A stretch of 37,468 bases of DNA. Origin: an uncultured Acidobacteriia bacterium. GTDB lineage: Bacteria; Acidobacteriota; Terriglobia; Bryobacterales; Bryobacteraceae. Under the pieces are notes generated by a model. That model ran no database searches, was not told where the DNA came from, and was given only the letters and a program-made list of their open reading frames with translations. The stretch's first letter is position 1; every line of letters begins with the position of its first letter. A program made the translations under genes and the position numbers. Location of the stretch: the NCBI GenBank assembly GCA_903881085.1, contig CAIRSA010000278.1, positions 1-37,468 on the forward strand, given 5' to 3'. This document shows, in pieces, positions 7,815 to 16,385 of this stretch.

Positions 7815-9169
7815 TGCTTGAACAACTCTCTCCAGATCTTCGCAAGTTGGTAGCCTTCGGCACCGGCATAGGCATTGAAATTACGGCCACCGATCTTTAC
7901 GTAACGGTTGTACGCGTGCGCCCTTCCGGAGTCCGCAACTTAGGAAAAATCGACATCGCCAATTTTCGAGATCGCCAGGCAAACGATTGGGGCGCGGAGA
8001 TTCTTCGATTCCTTCGCAAGCTGGGCTGCGCACACATGGCTGCCACCGTACTGCTGCCTCGGCGCGAAGTGATTGTCCGCACGCTCAACATGCCTGGCGT
8101 GAAAGATGCCGACCTCAACGCCGCAATCGGCTTTCAGATGGATTCGCTTCACCCCTACGCCGAAGACGACGGCGTGCCGGCCTTCGACCGCTTGAGCGGG
8201 TCGCAAAACGTGCTGGTGGGAATCGCACGACGGGAAGTGCTGGAAAAGTACCGCACCCTGTTCGCCGAATGCGGAGTGAAAGTCGGCTCGTTCACCTTCT
8301 CAGCCGCCGCCATCTATTCCAGCTTGCGCATTCTGAGTGCCCCTCCGAAAGAGTTCTATAGTGTGGGTGAAGCTGGCGGCACGTTGGAAATATACGGCGA
8401 GAGCCAGGCCCGTCCCGTATTTTCAGCCGTGTTCGATCCGCCGCTGGAACGCGCCTCGACGCTGGCCATCTCCGAACTTCGCCTCGCGCCGGACACACAG
8501 CCGGTTTCGCTCGAAGCCACCATCCCCTCGCTGTCGCACGCCGCCGCCATGAGCGCGGCCTGCCCGGCGCTCTCGATCAATGCGAACCTGCTGTCTGAGG
8601 ATCAGCGTGGCCAGAACTCTCGTGCCGTCTTCATCCCAACAATTATCCTGACCTTGGCGCTGGTACTGTTGGGCACGGCGCTGACCATGCAAACGACCTA
8701 TGAAAACCGGCGCTTAATCGCCAAGCTGGAAGAGAAGACCAAACAGCTACTGCCCACCGCCGCGAAGGTCGCACAGTTTGACAAATCGACGCAAAAGGTC
8801 AGGGACCAGGCCAGGCTGCTCGACGAATTCCGTAGCCGCTCCAAGTCCGATCTTGACGCCATTCTGGAAGTTACCCGCGTGCTACCTCCGCCCATCTGGT
8901 TAAGCTATTTGGAATTGACCCGCACCGGAGTCAACGTTGGCGGCGAGGCTGATCAGGCCGCGCCACTGCTCAAGGCGATCGACAATTCGCCTTATTTTCA
9001 AAACTCCGAATTCACCATCCCGCTGGCGAAAGTGCAGAATGCGGAAGTGTTTCGCATCCGCTCGCAACGTGAAGAGCTTCGGCCAGCAGCGCAGACGCCT
9101 GCTGCCAACGGTCAAGCGCCCCCGCTAACGCCGCCAGTTACCGTGGCCAAACCAGGAGGCACCAAATAA
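7814..9169 (+). CDS. gspL: GspL-like protein (PilM/PilN-type fusion)
   Basis: Protein of 451 residues with the architecture of GspL. A cytoplasmic actin-like PilM-type domain (about 10-265) begins GIGIEITATDLYVTVVRVR and includes RTLNMPGVKDADLNAAIGFQ. One membrane span lies at about 271-292. A periplasmic PilN-like coiled-coil and ferredoxin-like part follows (about 300-425), then a Pro-rich tail. NANLLSEDQR just before the span is the equivalent of the PilN N-terminal motif. The start overlaps the gspK stop (TGATG). It links GspE to GspM in the inner membrane. A separate PilM and PilN fused into one chain is an equivalent description. Confidence 0.83.
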   Translation: MLEQLSPDLRKLVAFGTGIGIEITATDLYVTVVRVRPSGVRNLGKIDIANFRDRQANDWGAEILRFLRKLGCAHMAATVLLPRREVIVRTLNMPGVKDADLNAAIGFQMDSLHPYAEDDGVPAFDRLSGSQNVLVGIARREVLEKYRTLFAECGVKVGSFTFSAAAIYSSLRILSAPPKEFYSVGEAGGTLEIYGESQARPVFSAVFDPPLERASTLAISELRLAPDTQPVSLEATIPSLSHAAAMSAACPALSINANLLSEDQRGQNSRAVFIPTIILTLALVLLGTALTMQTTYENRRLIAKLEEKTKQLLPTAAKVAQFDKSTQKVRDQARLLDEFRSRSKSDLDAILEVTRVLPPPIWLSYLELTRTGVNVGGEADQAAPLLKAIDNSPYFQNSEFTIPLAKVQNAEVFRIRSQREELRPAAQTPAANGQAPPLTPPVTVAKPGGTK

Positions 9170-9759
9170 TGGCCCTGCAGGAACGCGAGAAAAAACTCAT
9201 CCCCATAGGCATCGGCGCTTTAATCATCACGATTGCCATTACGTTTTGGCCCTCTGGCGACGACGCTCCCAAAGTGGTCAGCATGTCTGATTCACCCGAA
9301 ATGGCCCAGAAGCGGCTGAACAAAACCATGCAACTGGTGGCGCTTGCGCCGGCCAAGGAAGAGGAGTTCAAGCGGGCTGAGGCAGAGCTGAAGAAGCGCG
9401 AGCGCGGGATGATTCAAGCCGACACCGCCGCCCAGGCCCAGGCGCAACTGTTTCAGATTCTGCGCCGCGTGGGCCACAGCCAGCCGTCGCCGATAGAAGT
9501 TCGCGTGGCCGAATTCGGGCAACCCGCTGCGATGGGCTCGGACTACGGCGAAGTGAATGTGGCCGTCTCCTTCGATTGCCGCGTGGAACAGTTGGTGAAC
9601 ATGCTGGCCGATCTGGCCGCTCAACCGGAGCTGCTTGCCACCAACAGCATTCGGGTCTCAGCCGGTCAGAATAAAGAAAAGGTCATGCAAGTTCGCTTAA
9701 GCGTTTCCGGAATCGTGCCCAAGAAATTGATTCCTGAAAAGAAGGGATTCGCGTTTTGA
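9169..9759 (+). CDS. gspM: GspM/PilO-like inner-membrane protein
   Basis: Bitopic protein of 196 residues: basic cytoplasmic N-terminus, membrane span at about 11-27 (IPIGIGALIITIAITFW), a coiled-coil stretch at about 45-105, and a small alpha/beta periplasmic domain (VRVAEFGQPA, VNVAVSFDCRVEQLVNMLADLAAQPELLATNSIRV cut between two halves) of the PilO/GspM type. The start codon shares a base with the GspL stop (TAATG). Position after gspL supports a GspM role as GspL partner. Primary sequence alone is weakly conserved in this family. Confidence 0.78.
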   Translation: MALQEREKKLIPIGIGALIITIAITFWPSGDDAPKVVSMSDSPEMAQKRLNKTMQLVALAPAKEEEFKRAEAELKKRERGMIQADTAAQAQAQLFQILRRVGHSQPSPIEVRVAEFGQPAAMGSDYGEVNVAVSFDCRVEQLVNMLADLAAQPELLATNSIRVSAGQNKEKVMQVRLSVSGIVPKKLIPEKKGFAF

Positions 9760-10472
9760 AACACCGCATACTATGGCTGAATCTCCTGCTGCTGGCCCTG
9801 GTGGCATTGGCCGGCTGGCAACTACGGGAGCGCTGGCTCGAAGCGCGTAAAACCGAAACCAAGCTCTTGTCGGAAAAGCCGAACCAGGTTGTCTTGCCAC
9901 CCGCTACTCCCGCGCCGCCAGCGCCGCCAGTCACGGCCGCAACCTACATGGAAGTGGCGTCGCGCACCCTGTTTTCGCCTGACCGCAATCCAGACGTTTT
10001 GCCACCGCCTCCCCCGGCTCCGCCGGTAATGCCCGCATTGCCTATAACGCACGGCATGATGACCATCGAAGGCCGCACCATTGTCATCATGAGCATGAAA
10101 TCGGGTGACAAGCATCACGGATATTCTGCAGGCGATACGATCGGCGATTTCAAGTTTGTTAGCGTCCAAGGAAGTGACCTGACGTTTGACTGGAATGGCA
10201 CACCGGTTGTCAAAAGCTTTGAAGAGTTACGGGAAAAGGCGCCGGCTCAGGCGGCACAGAACGTACCGCCACCAGCGGCAGCCGCTGCCGGTGTAACCAC
10301 GCTCGAAGTGGTAAAAACCGCCGCTGGGCCCGGCGTGAAAGACGAAGCTTCGGGCTTTAAAAACTGCGTGGCGAACGATAGCACGCCGTCTGGTACCGTT
10401 CAGGAAGGTTATCGTAAGGTAGTGCAAATTACACCATTTGGCGGAGCCTGCCGATGGGAGCCGGTGAAATAA
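9756..10472 (+). CDS. GspC-like inner-membrane protein with HR-type domain
   Basis: Bitopic protein of 238 residues. A membrane span at about 5-22 is followed by two Pro/Ala-rich linkers (about 48-64 and 88-102). A region at about 105-160 resembles the GspC homology region: ITHGMMTIEGRTIVIM, HHGYSAGDTIGDFKFVSVQG, DLTFDWNG. In other T2SS this region docks on the secretin N0 domain. The C-terminal tail (about 200-238) has two cysteines and no match I can name. TTG start overlapping the previous stop (TTGA). GspC is the component otherwise missing from the operon, which supports the call; a PDZ domain is absent. Confidence 0.65.
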   Translation: MKHRILWLNLLLLALVALAGWQLRERWLEARKTETKLLSEKPNQVVLPPATPAPPAPPVTAATYMEVASRTLFSPDRNPDVLPPPPPAPPVMPALPITHGMMTIEGRTIVIMSMKSGDKHHGYSAGDTIGDFKFVSVQGSDLTFDWNGTPVVKSFEELREKAPAQAAQNVPPPAAAAAGVTTLEVVKTAAGPGVKDEASGFKNCVANDSTPSGTVQEGYRKVVQITPFGGACRWEPVK

Positions 10473-10483
10473 TTGGTGACTCT

Positions 10484-10957
10484 ATGATTAAAACACTCAT
10501 TGCAACAATGCTATTGATCCCCGCGGCGATTCAAGGCCAGGGGAAGGATGAGGCAAAGAGCGCCTCCACGCAAAAAAAGGCTGGCAATGGCAATATTCGT
10601 CCGGATGGCATGGAACCTGTCGACAAAATACCTCGCGAAGCAGTTGAGGTGCGCGACGACATCTTTCGCCTGGTGGACAAGGACGGTAAAGTCTGGATCT
10701 ACCGGCGCATGGTCTTCGGCGTCTTCAGGTCGATTGAAACTGAAGACATGAAGCAGCTTATTGCCAACCCGCCGGACCTCTGGAAAGTACGCGAACTGCC
10801 TGACGGGAGACTTGAGTTCTCCAGAAATACGCCCTTCGGGCCGGGCACCTACGTCCGAAAGAAGGACGAATTGACGGATGAAGAGAAAGATCGATGGGCG
10901 GCGGCTAAGTCCCGTGAAGCCACGGCGAAGAAGAATGCGAAGGAGCAAAAGAAATGA
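10484..10957 (+). CDS. Small exported protein of unknown function in the T2SS operon
   Basis: Protein of 157 residues from the ATG at 10484, which gives a good signal peptide (MIKTLIATMLLIPAAIQGQG). An in-frame ATG at 10454 would add ten residues inside the previous gene. The mature protein has a compact core (VEVRDDIFRLVDKDGKVWIY, FGPGTYVRKKDELTDEEKDR) and ends in a strongly basic Lys/Glu helix. I do not recognise a family. It overlaps gspD by ATGA. Direct coupling to the secretin suggests a pilotin or secretin-assembly function, which is inference; no lipobox cysteine is present, unlike classical lipoprotein pilotins. Confidence 0.7.
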   Translation: MIKTLIATMLLIPAAIQGQGKDEAKSASTQKKAGNGNIRPDGMEPVDKIPREAVEVRDDIFRLVDKDGKVWIYRRMVFGVFRSIETEDMKQLIANPPDLWKVRELPDGRLEFSRNTPFGPGTYVRKKDELTDEEKDRWAAAKSREATAKKNAKEQKK

Positions 10958-13251
10958 GATTTTCGTGGACAAAACCAGCGCTGGCATGGACCCTTGCGGT
11001 AACCATTGCACTGGGCCAGCAGCCGCCGGTGGCCCTCCCGCCGGGGTTTGGACCGCAGGTGAATCCTTCGGCTCCACCTCCGGCGCCCGTCCCTGCTCCT
11101 CAGCCGGCAGCCGCTAAGCCTGCGCCCGGTGCGGCGAAACCCGCTGCTGGTGCACAGGGCACACCTGCTGCGGCCGGAGTGCAAACCGCGCCTTCCACTG
11201 TAACGCCAGCGAATGCGGGCGGGTTGAATCTAACCAACGCCTCGCTCGTCGAAGTAATTGACATTCTGGCCAGAATGCTGAAGATCAATTACATTCTTGA
11301 CCCCAGAGTAAAGGGCAACGTAGTGCTCAATACCTTCGGGGAAACGCGCCAGCTCGACACGCGGTCGCTGCTCGATATGATCCTGCGCATCAATGGCTTC
11401 GGCATGGTAAAGGTGGGCGAAATCTATCGCATCGTGCCGCTCACTGAGGTCTCACGGCTTCCACTGGAGCCCAACCTCAACCTTACGAAGAAAGACATTC
11501 CGGAAAGCGACCAGACCATTCTCAACCTGGTGTTTCTGAAGTACGCCACGGTCGAGGAACTGGCCAAGCTGCTGGAACCCTTCATGGGCGAGAACTCCAA
11601 GGTTTACTCTTATCCCCCTGCGAACCTGATGATGATCATCGATTCGGCGCGTTCCATGCGCCGCACCATGGACCTGGTCGGCCTGTTCGACAACGATAAT
11701 TTCGCCGGCTCCCGCGTCCGGCTCATTGACGTCAAGAACAGCCGCCCGTCGGAACTGGCCAAGGAACTGGAGAACATTTTCAAATCCATTGCGCTGAATG
11801 AAAAGAACGCTCCTCTGAAGTTCATCCCTGTGGACCGCATCAATACCATCATTGCGGTGGCCGCGAACTCCGGCGCGTTTGAGGAAGTCGAAAAGTGGGT
11901 CAAGAAGCTGGATATCGCGGTCAAAGTAACCGCCGGGTCCATCGACAACTTCGTCTACCGCGTGAAGTACGGCCGCGCTGAAACACTGGCCATGGCCATC
12001 ACCATGCTCTACGGCGGACAGCCGATGATGGGCATGATGGGCGGCATGGGCGGTGGCTATGGTGGCGGCATGATGGGCGGCTATGGTGGTGGCATGGGTG
12101 GTTACGGCGGCTATGGCGGTGGCATGGGTGGTTATGGCGGTATGATGGGCGGATACGGCGGTAATGGGAACTATGGCGCCTACGGCACCGGCACCATTCC
12201 CACATCCGCAAGCAGCACTCCCATTCCCTTCAACACACCACCATCCGTTGGGCCCGGTGGCTCGACGGCAGTGTCCGGTGTCTCCCCCGATAACACGGGC
12301 AGCATGTTGGGCTTTGGCTCAATGGCCGGCCCCGGCGGCCAGCGCATTCCACGCATCATTCCCAACCCCATGGACAACACGCTGTTGATTCAGGCCACGG
12401 CACAGGAATACGAAGGCATTATGAAGCTGCTGAAGGACCTGGACGTTTCCCCACGCCAGGTGCTGATTGAAGCCCGCATCTATGAAGTTTCGCTTACCAA
12501 CTCCATGGCCAGCGGCGTCGCCTATTTCCTGCAGAAGCAGGGCGATTCCGGCAACCAGGCTCTAACCACGAAGAATGTACTGGGTAACCTCTCCAGCGGA
12601 GCGCTGAACCTGACGGCGGGCGCGCTTGTCGGCAAGAGCAGGGAACTGCTGGCCTATCTCTCCGCACAGGAAGGAACCACTCGGACCAAGGTCATCTCCG
12701 CCCCAAGCATTATTGCCACTGATAGCATTGCGGCATCCATCAACGTAGGAACGGAAGTACCCACGCTCTCGGCACAGGCTGTAACTGGCGTTCAAAGTGG
12801 CGGCAGCTCCCTGTTTGCGCAGAACATCCAGAACCGCAATACTGGCGTGACCCTTTCCATAACGGCCAGAGTCAATCCCAGCGGCATCGTCACTTTGATG
12901 ATCAACCAGGAGGTGAGCGCGCCTGAAGCACCCTCTGCCGGCTCAATTCAATCGCCGTCGTTCTCCAAACGCAGTGTGCAGACGCAGGTCACTGTGCAGG
13001 ATGGCGATACCATTGCCATCGGCGGCATTATCAATGAATCCAACACCAGTTCAAGCGGCGGCATTCCATTCCTGCACCGCCTTCCGGGCATCGGTGCGGC
13101 CTTCGGCAGCAAGTCCATCGCCAAGGAACGGACCGAACTGATTGTCTTCATGACACCGCGGGTGATCTATGACACCAACGACATCAGCGAAGCCAGCGAC
13201 GAACTCCGCGGACGCCTCAAACGTCTGAACAAAATGATCAAGGAAGATTAA
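10954..13251 (+). CDS. gspD: Type II secretion outer-membrane secretin GspD
   Basis: Secretin of 765 residues forming the outer-membrane channel. A signal peptide (about 1-22) is followed by an Ala/Pro-rich linker (about 23-85). The N0 domain (about 89-165) reads LTNASLVEVIDILARMLKIN and MVKVGEIYRIVPL. The ring-building N1 (about 185-245), N2 (about 250-325) and N3 (from about 328) domains follow. N3 is interrupted by a Gly/Met/Tyr-rich insert at about 353-412. The secretin core (about 485-760) contains VLIEARIYEVSLTNS, VPTLSAQAV and the conserved VQDGDTIAIGGIINE, ending LPGIGAAFGSK and ELIVFMTPRVI. Last member of the coupled T2SS operon. Confidence 0.95.
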   Translation: MRFSWTKPALAWTLAVTIALGQQPPVALPPGFGPQVNPSAPPPAPVPAPQPAAAKPAPGAAKPAAGAQGTPAAAGVQTAPSTVTPANAGGLNLTNASLVEVIDILARMLKINYILDPRVKGNVVLNTFGETRQLDTRSLLDMILRINGFGMVKVGEIYRIVPLTEVSRLPLEPNLNLTKKDIPESDQTILNLVFLKYATVEELAKLLEPFMGENSKVYSYPPANLMMIIDSARSMRRTMDLVGLFDNDNFAGSRVRLIDVKNSRPSELAKELENIFKSIALNEKNAPLKFIPVDRINTIIAVAANSGAFEEVEKWVKKLDIAVKVTAGSIDNFVYRVKYGRAETLAMAITMLYGGQPMMGMMGGMGGGYGGGMMGGYGGGMGGYGGYGGGMGGYGGMMGGYGGNGNYGAYGTGTIPTSASSTPIPFNTPPSVGPGGSTAVSGVSPDNTGSMLGFGSMAGPGGQRIPRIIPNPMDNTLLIQATAQEYEGIMKLLKDLDVSPRQVLIEARIYEVSLTNSMASGVAYFLQKQGDSGNQALTTKNVLGNLSSGALNLTAGALVGKSRELLAYLSAQEGTTRTKVISAPSIIATDSIAASINVGTEVPTLSAQAVTGVQSGGSSLFAQNIQNRNTGVTLSITARVNPSGIVTLMINQEVSAPEAPSAGSIQSPSFSKRSVQTQVTVQDGDTIAIGGIINESNTSSSGGIPFLHRLPGIGAAFGSKSIAKERTELIVFMTPRVIYDTNDISEASDELRGRLKRLNKMIKED
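12014..12180 (+). repeat. Gly/Met/Tyr low-complexity repeat inside gspD
   Basis: Imperfect tandem repeats with units such as GGCATGGGTGGTTAYGGCGG encode a run of GGM, GGY, GYGG and MMGG peptides about 55 residues long within the N3 region of the secretin. The codons vary between units, so the protein pattern is better preserved than the DNA, which argues for selection on the peptide. Confidence 0.85.
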
Positions 13252-13281
13252 TTGCAGGACCTCCTGCTATCCTGGTAGATA

Positions 13282-14220
13282 ATGTTGAAAATCACTTATT
13301 GCACGCTTTCCCTAATTGCGGCCGGTCATATGCTGGCGCAGACACCCCAAACTCCGCCCAAACCGCAGCCCGGTACGCCGGCAACGGCTACCATTCCGCC
13401 GCCCGTGGTGAAGCCTGAGGCGCCTCCTGTTGCGCCCGATGCGGTCATCATGATTATCGGTGACCAGAAGGTCACGAAAGCACAGTATGAGGGTTTCATC
13501 AACTCCATGCCCGAACGCATTCGCACTGAGGCGTTCGGCCCCAACAAGCGCAAGGTCGCCGAACAGCTGGCCGACATCAAGGCCATGGCCGTGGAAGCCA
13601 AAAAGCGCGGCCTCGACAAGAAGCCCGACGTGCAGCAGCAGGTGAATTTCCAGATTGAAAATTTCCTCGCCAACGCGCTGTTCCAGACGATGACAGCGGA
13701 TGCGAAAGCGGACGACGCCTCGGTCCAGGCTTATTTCGAAAAGAACAAGAAGGACTACGAGAACGTCACCGCCCGTCACATCCTGATCCGCTTCGCCGGC
13801 TCCCGCGTGCCTCTGAAGCCGGGCCAGAAAGACCTCACCGACATCGAAGCACGGGCCAAGGCCGCCGAACTGCAGAAAGCAATCAAGGGCGGCAAGGACT
13901 TCGCCGTAGTTGCCAAAGCGGAATCCGACGACACCGGCACCGGCGAGCAGGGCGGTTCGCTCGGCTCCTTCGGTCACGGCCAGATGGTACCTGAGTTTGA
14001 GACCGCCGCCTTCTCACTGCCGGTAAACGAAGTCAGCGAGCCCGTTAAGTCGCCCTTCGGCTACCACATCATTCAGGTGCAATCGCGCGATGCCAAGAAG
14101 CTTGCCGATGTGCGGGCAGAGATCGAAGCCAAGCTGAAGCCGGAACAGGCCCGGCTGATGGTGGAAGACCTGAAAAAGCAGGCCAACATCACGCTCGACG
14201 AAAACTACTTCGGAAAATAG
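13282..14220 (+). CDS. Periplasmic parvulin-type peptidyl-prolyl cis-trans isomerase
   Basis: SurA/PpiC-like folding factor of 312 residues. Signal peptide about 1-19, then a Pro-rich linker (21-52), a SurA-like N-terminal helical chaperone region (about 53-160) and a single rotamase domain (about 165-262). The rotamase shows TARHILIRFAG, the insert KAIKGGKDFAVVAKAESDD, GGSLGSFGHGQMVPEFETAAF and SPFGYHIIQV, all diagnostic of PpiC/parvulin. It starts 31 bases after gspD and may be read from the same transcript, helping secretin or substrate folding (inference). Its last 16 bases overlap the convergent esterase gene. Confidence 0.92.
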   Translation: MLKITYCTLSLIAAGHMLAQTPQTPPKPQPGTPATATIPPPVVKPEAPPVAPDAVIMIIGDQKVTKAQYEGFINSMPERIRTEAFGPNKRKVAEQLADIKAMAVEAKKRGLDKKPDVQQQVNFQIENFLANALFQTMTADAKADDASVQAYFEKNKKDYENVTARHILIRFAGSRVPLKPGQKDLTDIEARAKAAELQKAIKGGKDFAVVAKAESDDTGTGEQGGSLGSFGHGQMVPEFETAAFSLPVNEVSEPVKSPFGYHIIQVQSRDAKKLADVRAEIEAKLKPEQARLMVEDLKKQANITLDENYFGK

Positions 14221-15128
14221 TCTTTCTTCATTGGCGCCAATGCGCGCCGCAGCCGCTCGGCTTCCACGTCGGGCGGTTGCGGCGTCAACGTCTTCCCCAG
14301 AAATTCCAGAGCCTCGCGAACCCTCGGCCCGATCGACCTCCCCACATGATCCGCTCCATTCACCAGATGGTATTCGTGCGCAATCTTCGCCTTCCACAAC
14401 GTCTGATGCATGAATTCGGTGGCTTCGTCCAATCCGAACGCGTCCTGATCGCCGCAATCCAGATAGATCTTCAGGCCAGCACTTAAGATTTTTTCCCGGT
14501 TCGCCAGCGCCAGCGACGGCGGATTATTCGCCTCCCAAAAAGCACCATCGAACGGCTTGCCGTAAATGGTGGCAAGCAGCGCATCCGACCGCCAGAAGCG
14601 ATGCCGCGGCAGCACATCTTTCCAATGCAGCGCCGGTTCTATCCCCGGCTCCAGCGCAGCCAGCGCGCCGAAGATTTGCGGATACTTCAGGCCGAATCGC
14701 AGTACGCCCATGCCGCCCATTGAGATGCCCAACAGCAGCGTACCCTGCGCATCTTTGCGGACCTTGAATTTCGCCCGCAGATGATCGAGGAACGGGCCCG
14801 TCAGCAGCGTCTCCCACTTCTGCGAACCGTCTTTGTAATCCATGTAGAACGATCGCTCGGCGCTCGGCGTCACAATCACCATCTTCGGCAGCACGCCGTT
14901 CGCCCACAGGTCTTCAAACGATTTGCGCATGCGGCCCAGCGAATCGCGCGTCCCACCGCCGCCATGCAGGTTCAGCATCAGCGGGAATGGGCCGGACTCG
15001 CTGGCGTAGCCCTCAGGCAGCAACACTGAGTATTTCAACGGCCCGGGCACGAGCCGCGTTTCCATCTCGCCGTCCACTAAATCTCCGGCCAGCAGCGGAG
15101 CGGCCAGCAGCAACAGCAACCACCGCAC
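14205..15128 (-). CDS. Exported alpha/beta-hydrolase (putative esterase)
   Basis: Esterase D/feruloyl-esterase-like alpha/beta hydrolase of 307 residues. The GTG at 15128 shares bases with the upstream stop (TAGTG) and opens directly with a signal peptide MRWLLLLLAAPLLAGD. A longer open frame to 15368 lies antisense inside other coding sequence and is not used. Catalytic features: oxyanion region LNLHGGGG (52-59), nucleophile elbow GISMGG with Ser136, acid DCGDQDAFG (Asp227 or Asp229) and His261 in NGADHVG. The substrate, likely an ester of a sugar or phenolic acid, cannot be fixed. Probably co-transcribed with the oxidoreductase upstream. Confidence 0.85.
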   Translation of the reverse strand: MRWLLLLLAAPLLAGDLVDGEMETRLVPGPLKYSVLLPEGYASESGPFPLMLNLHGGGGTRDSLGRMRKSFEDLWANGVLPKMVIVTPSAERSFYMDYKDGSQKWETLLTGPFLDHLRAKFKVRKDAQGTLLLGISMGGMGVLRFGLKYPQIFGALAALEPGIEPALHWKDVLPRHRFWRSDALLATIYGKPFDGAFWEANNPPSLALANREKILSAGLKIYLDCGDQDAFGLDEATEFMHQTLWKAKIAHEYHLVNGADHVGRSIGPRVREALEFLGKTLTPQPPDVEAERLRRALAPMKKDYFPK

Positions 15129-16285
15129 TACAACACCGCCGTCTCGTCCAGAGTGCGGCCTTCGGCGAATCGTTCCATGCGCAGCGAATGGGCATCGATG
15201 ATGCGCGGCTCGCCGTGCAAAACCCATTCCGCCGTCAGCAGGCCTGTGGCGGGCGAATGCATCACCCCGTGTCCGCTGAAGCCGTTGGCAAAAAACAGAC
15301 CCTTCATACCCGGAGCCGGCCCGATGATGGCGTGATGATCGGGCGAGACTTCGTAAAGCCCGGCCCAACCGCGCTTAGGATTCACCGCCAGGTTTTCAAA
15401 CGAAGGCACGCGCGTGATGGCGCGGTCCAAAACTTTCTCGACGAAGTCATGATCGAAATTGGTGTGGAATCCAGGTTTCTCATCGTCGTGCGCATAGGCC
15501 AGCAGCAGCCCCAGCCCTTCGGGGCGAAAATGAAATCCGGTGGCCATGTCGACTACCATTGGGCAGCGTTCGGGGATGCCTGCGAACGGCTCGGTAGGTA
15601 CCAGCATGCGGCGCAGCGGATGCACCGGCAGATCGACACCGGCCATCTTCGCGATGCCTGCAGCCCATGGCCCAGCGGCATTCACCACGTTGCGCGTGGC
15701 GACAAAACCATTGGTGGTTTCCACGCCGCAAACACCCTGCGCGTCGGTTTGAATTCCAGTCACTTCTGTAGAACGCCACAGCTCTGCGCCCGCCAGTTTC
15801 GCCTTCTCATAAAAACCGGTCATCACCAGGTGCGGGTCCACAAAGCCATCGGACTGGCAGAAGCTGCCGCCTAAAACGTCGTCCACGCGAATCTGCGGCA
15901 CCATCTTCGCGATCTGTTGCGCGTCCAGCAACTCTACCTGCTTCAACCCCAGCTTAGTTTGCAGCGCAAAGTTGGTGCGCAGGTAGCGCATGTGCGGCTC
16001 GTTGTTGGCCACGAACAGATAGCCATGGTTCTTGTAGCCCGATGGCATGCCAACGCGCTCTTCGAACTCCGCGAAGAAGGGAATCGAGAACATCGACATT
16101 TGGATGTTGACGGGCGTAGCAAACTGCGCCCGCACTCCGCCCATGCTCTTGCCGGTCGATCCCTGGCCCTGATATTGCTCGCGCTCAATGAGCAGCACAT
16201 TGCGGCAGCCCAATTCCGTCAGGTGAAAGGCAACGCTGGAACCAACAATGCCCGCACCGATGATGACCACGTCTGCTGTTTTCAT
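15128..16285 (-). CDS. FAD-dependent amine/amino acid oxidoreductase (DAO family)
   Basis: Flavoenzyme of 385 residues of the D-amino acid oxidase/sarcosine oxidase beta-subunit type. The N-terminal Rossmann motif VVIIGAGIVGSSVAFHL binds FAD, followed by VLLIEREQ and STGKSMGGVRAQF. The substrate domain follows. The C-terminal FAD-closing segment reads PKRGWAGLYEVSPDHHAIIGP and LFFANGFSGHGVMHSPATG. I use the ATG at 16285; a TTG five codons upstream (16300) is an alternative. The family oxidises secondary or tertiary amino acids such as sarcosine, proline or hydroxyproline. Neighbouring aldehyde-dehydrogenase-like and DapA-like genes fit amino acid breakdown, but the substrate is unknown. Confidence 0.85.
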   Translation of the reverse strand: MKTADVVIIGAGIVGSSVAFHLTELGCRNVLLIEREQYQGQGSTGKSMGGVRAQFATPVNIQMSMFSIPFFAEFEERVGMPSGYKNHGYLFVANNEPHMRYLRTNFALQTKLGLKQVELLDAQQIAKMVPQIRVDDVLGGSFCQSDGFVDPHLVMTGFYEKAKLAGAELWRSTEVTGIQTDAQGVCGVETTNGFVATRNVVNAAGPWAAGIAKMAGVDLPVHPLRRMLVPTEPFAGIPERCPMVVDMATGFHFRPEGLGLLLAYAHDDEKPGFHTNFDHDFVEKVLDRAITRVPSFENLAVNPKRGWAGLYEVSPDHHAIIGPAPGMKGLFFANGFSGHGVMHSPATGLLTAEWVLHGEPRIIDAHSLRMERFAEGRTLDETAVL

Positions 16286-16327
16286 CGTCTGTACTTTCAA
16301 CCTAACACACTAAGATAGCCGCCAAAA

Positions 16328-16353
16328 GGGTGGGGCAGGCGATTCGCCTGCCC
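16328..16353 (+). repeat. Single REP-like palindrome
   Basis: Sequence GGGTGGGGCAGGCGATTCGC followed by CTGCCC forms a 9-bp stem (GGGCAGGCG with CGCCTGCCC) around an ATT loop. It is the same unit as the pair at 6768-6840, including the GGGTGG flank. It sits between the aldehyde-dehydrogenase-like gene and the FAD oxidoreductase, both minus strand, and could attenuate transcription between them. Confidence 0.7.
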
Positions 16354-16385
16354 TGACTAACTTTAGAAAACTTTGCGGATAACAC

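Noticed and set aside
12014..12180. Possible short direct-repeat array (CRISPR-like)
   Set aside because: The repeats have no unique spacers and are in frame within gspD, encoding a Gly/Met/Tyr-rich segment.
15129..15368. 80-residue N-terminal extension of the esterase
   Set aside because: It overlaps the end of the FAD oxidoreductase in another frame and precedes the signal peptide that begins at the GTG overlapping the oxidoreductase stop.
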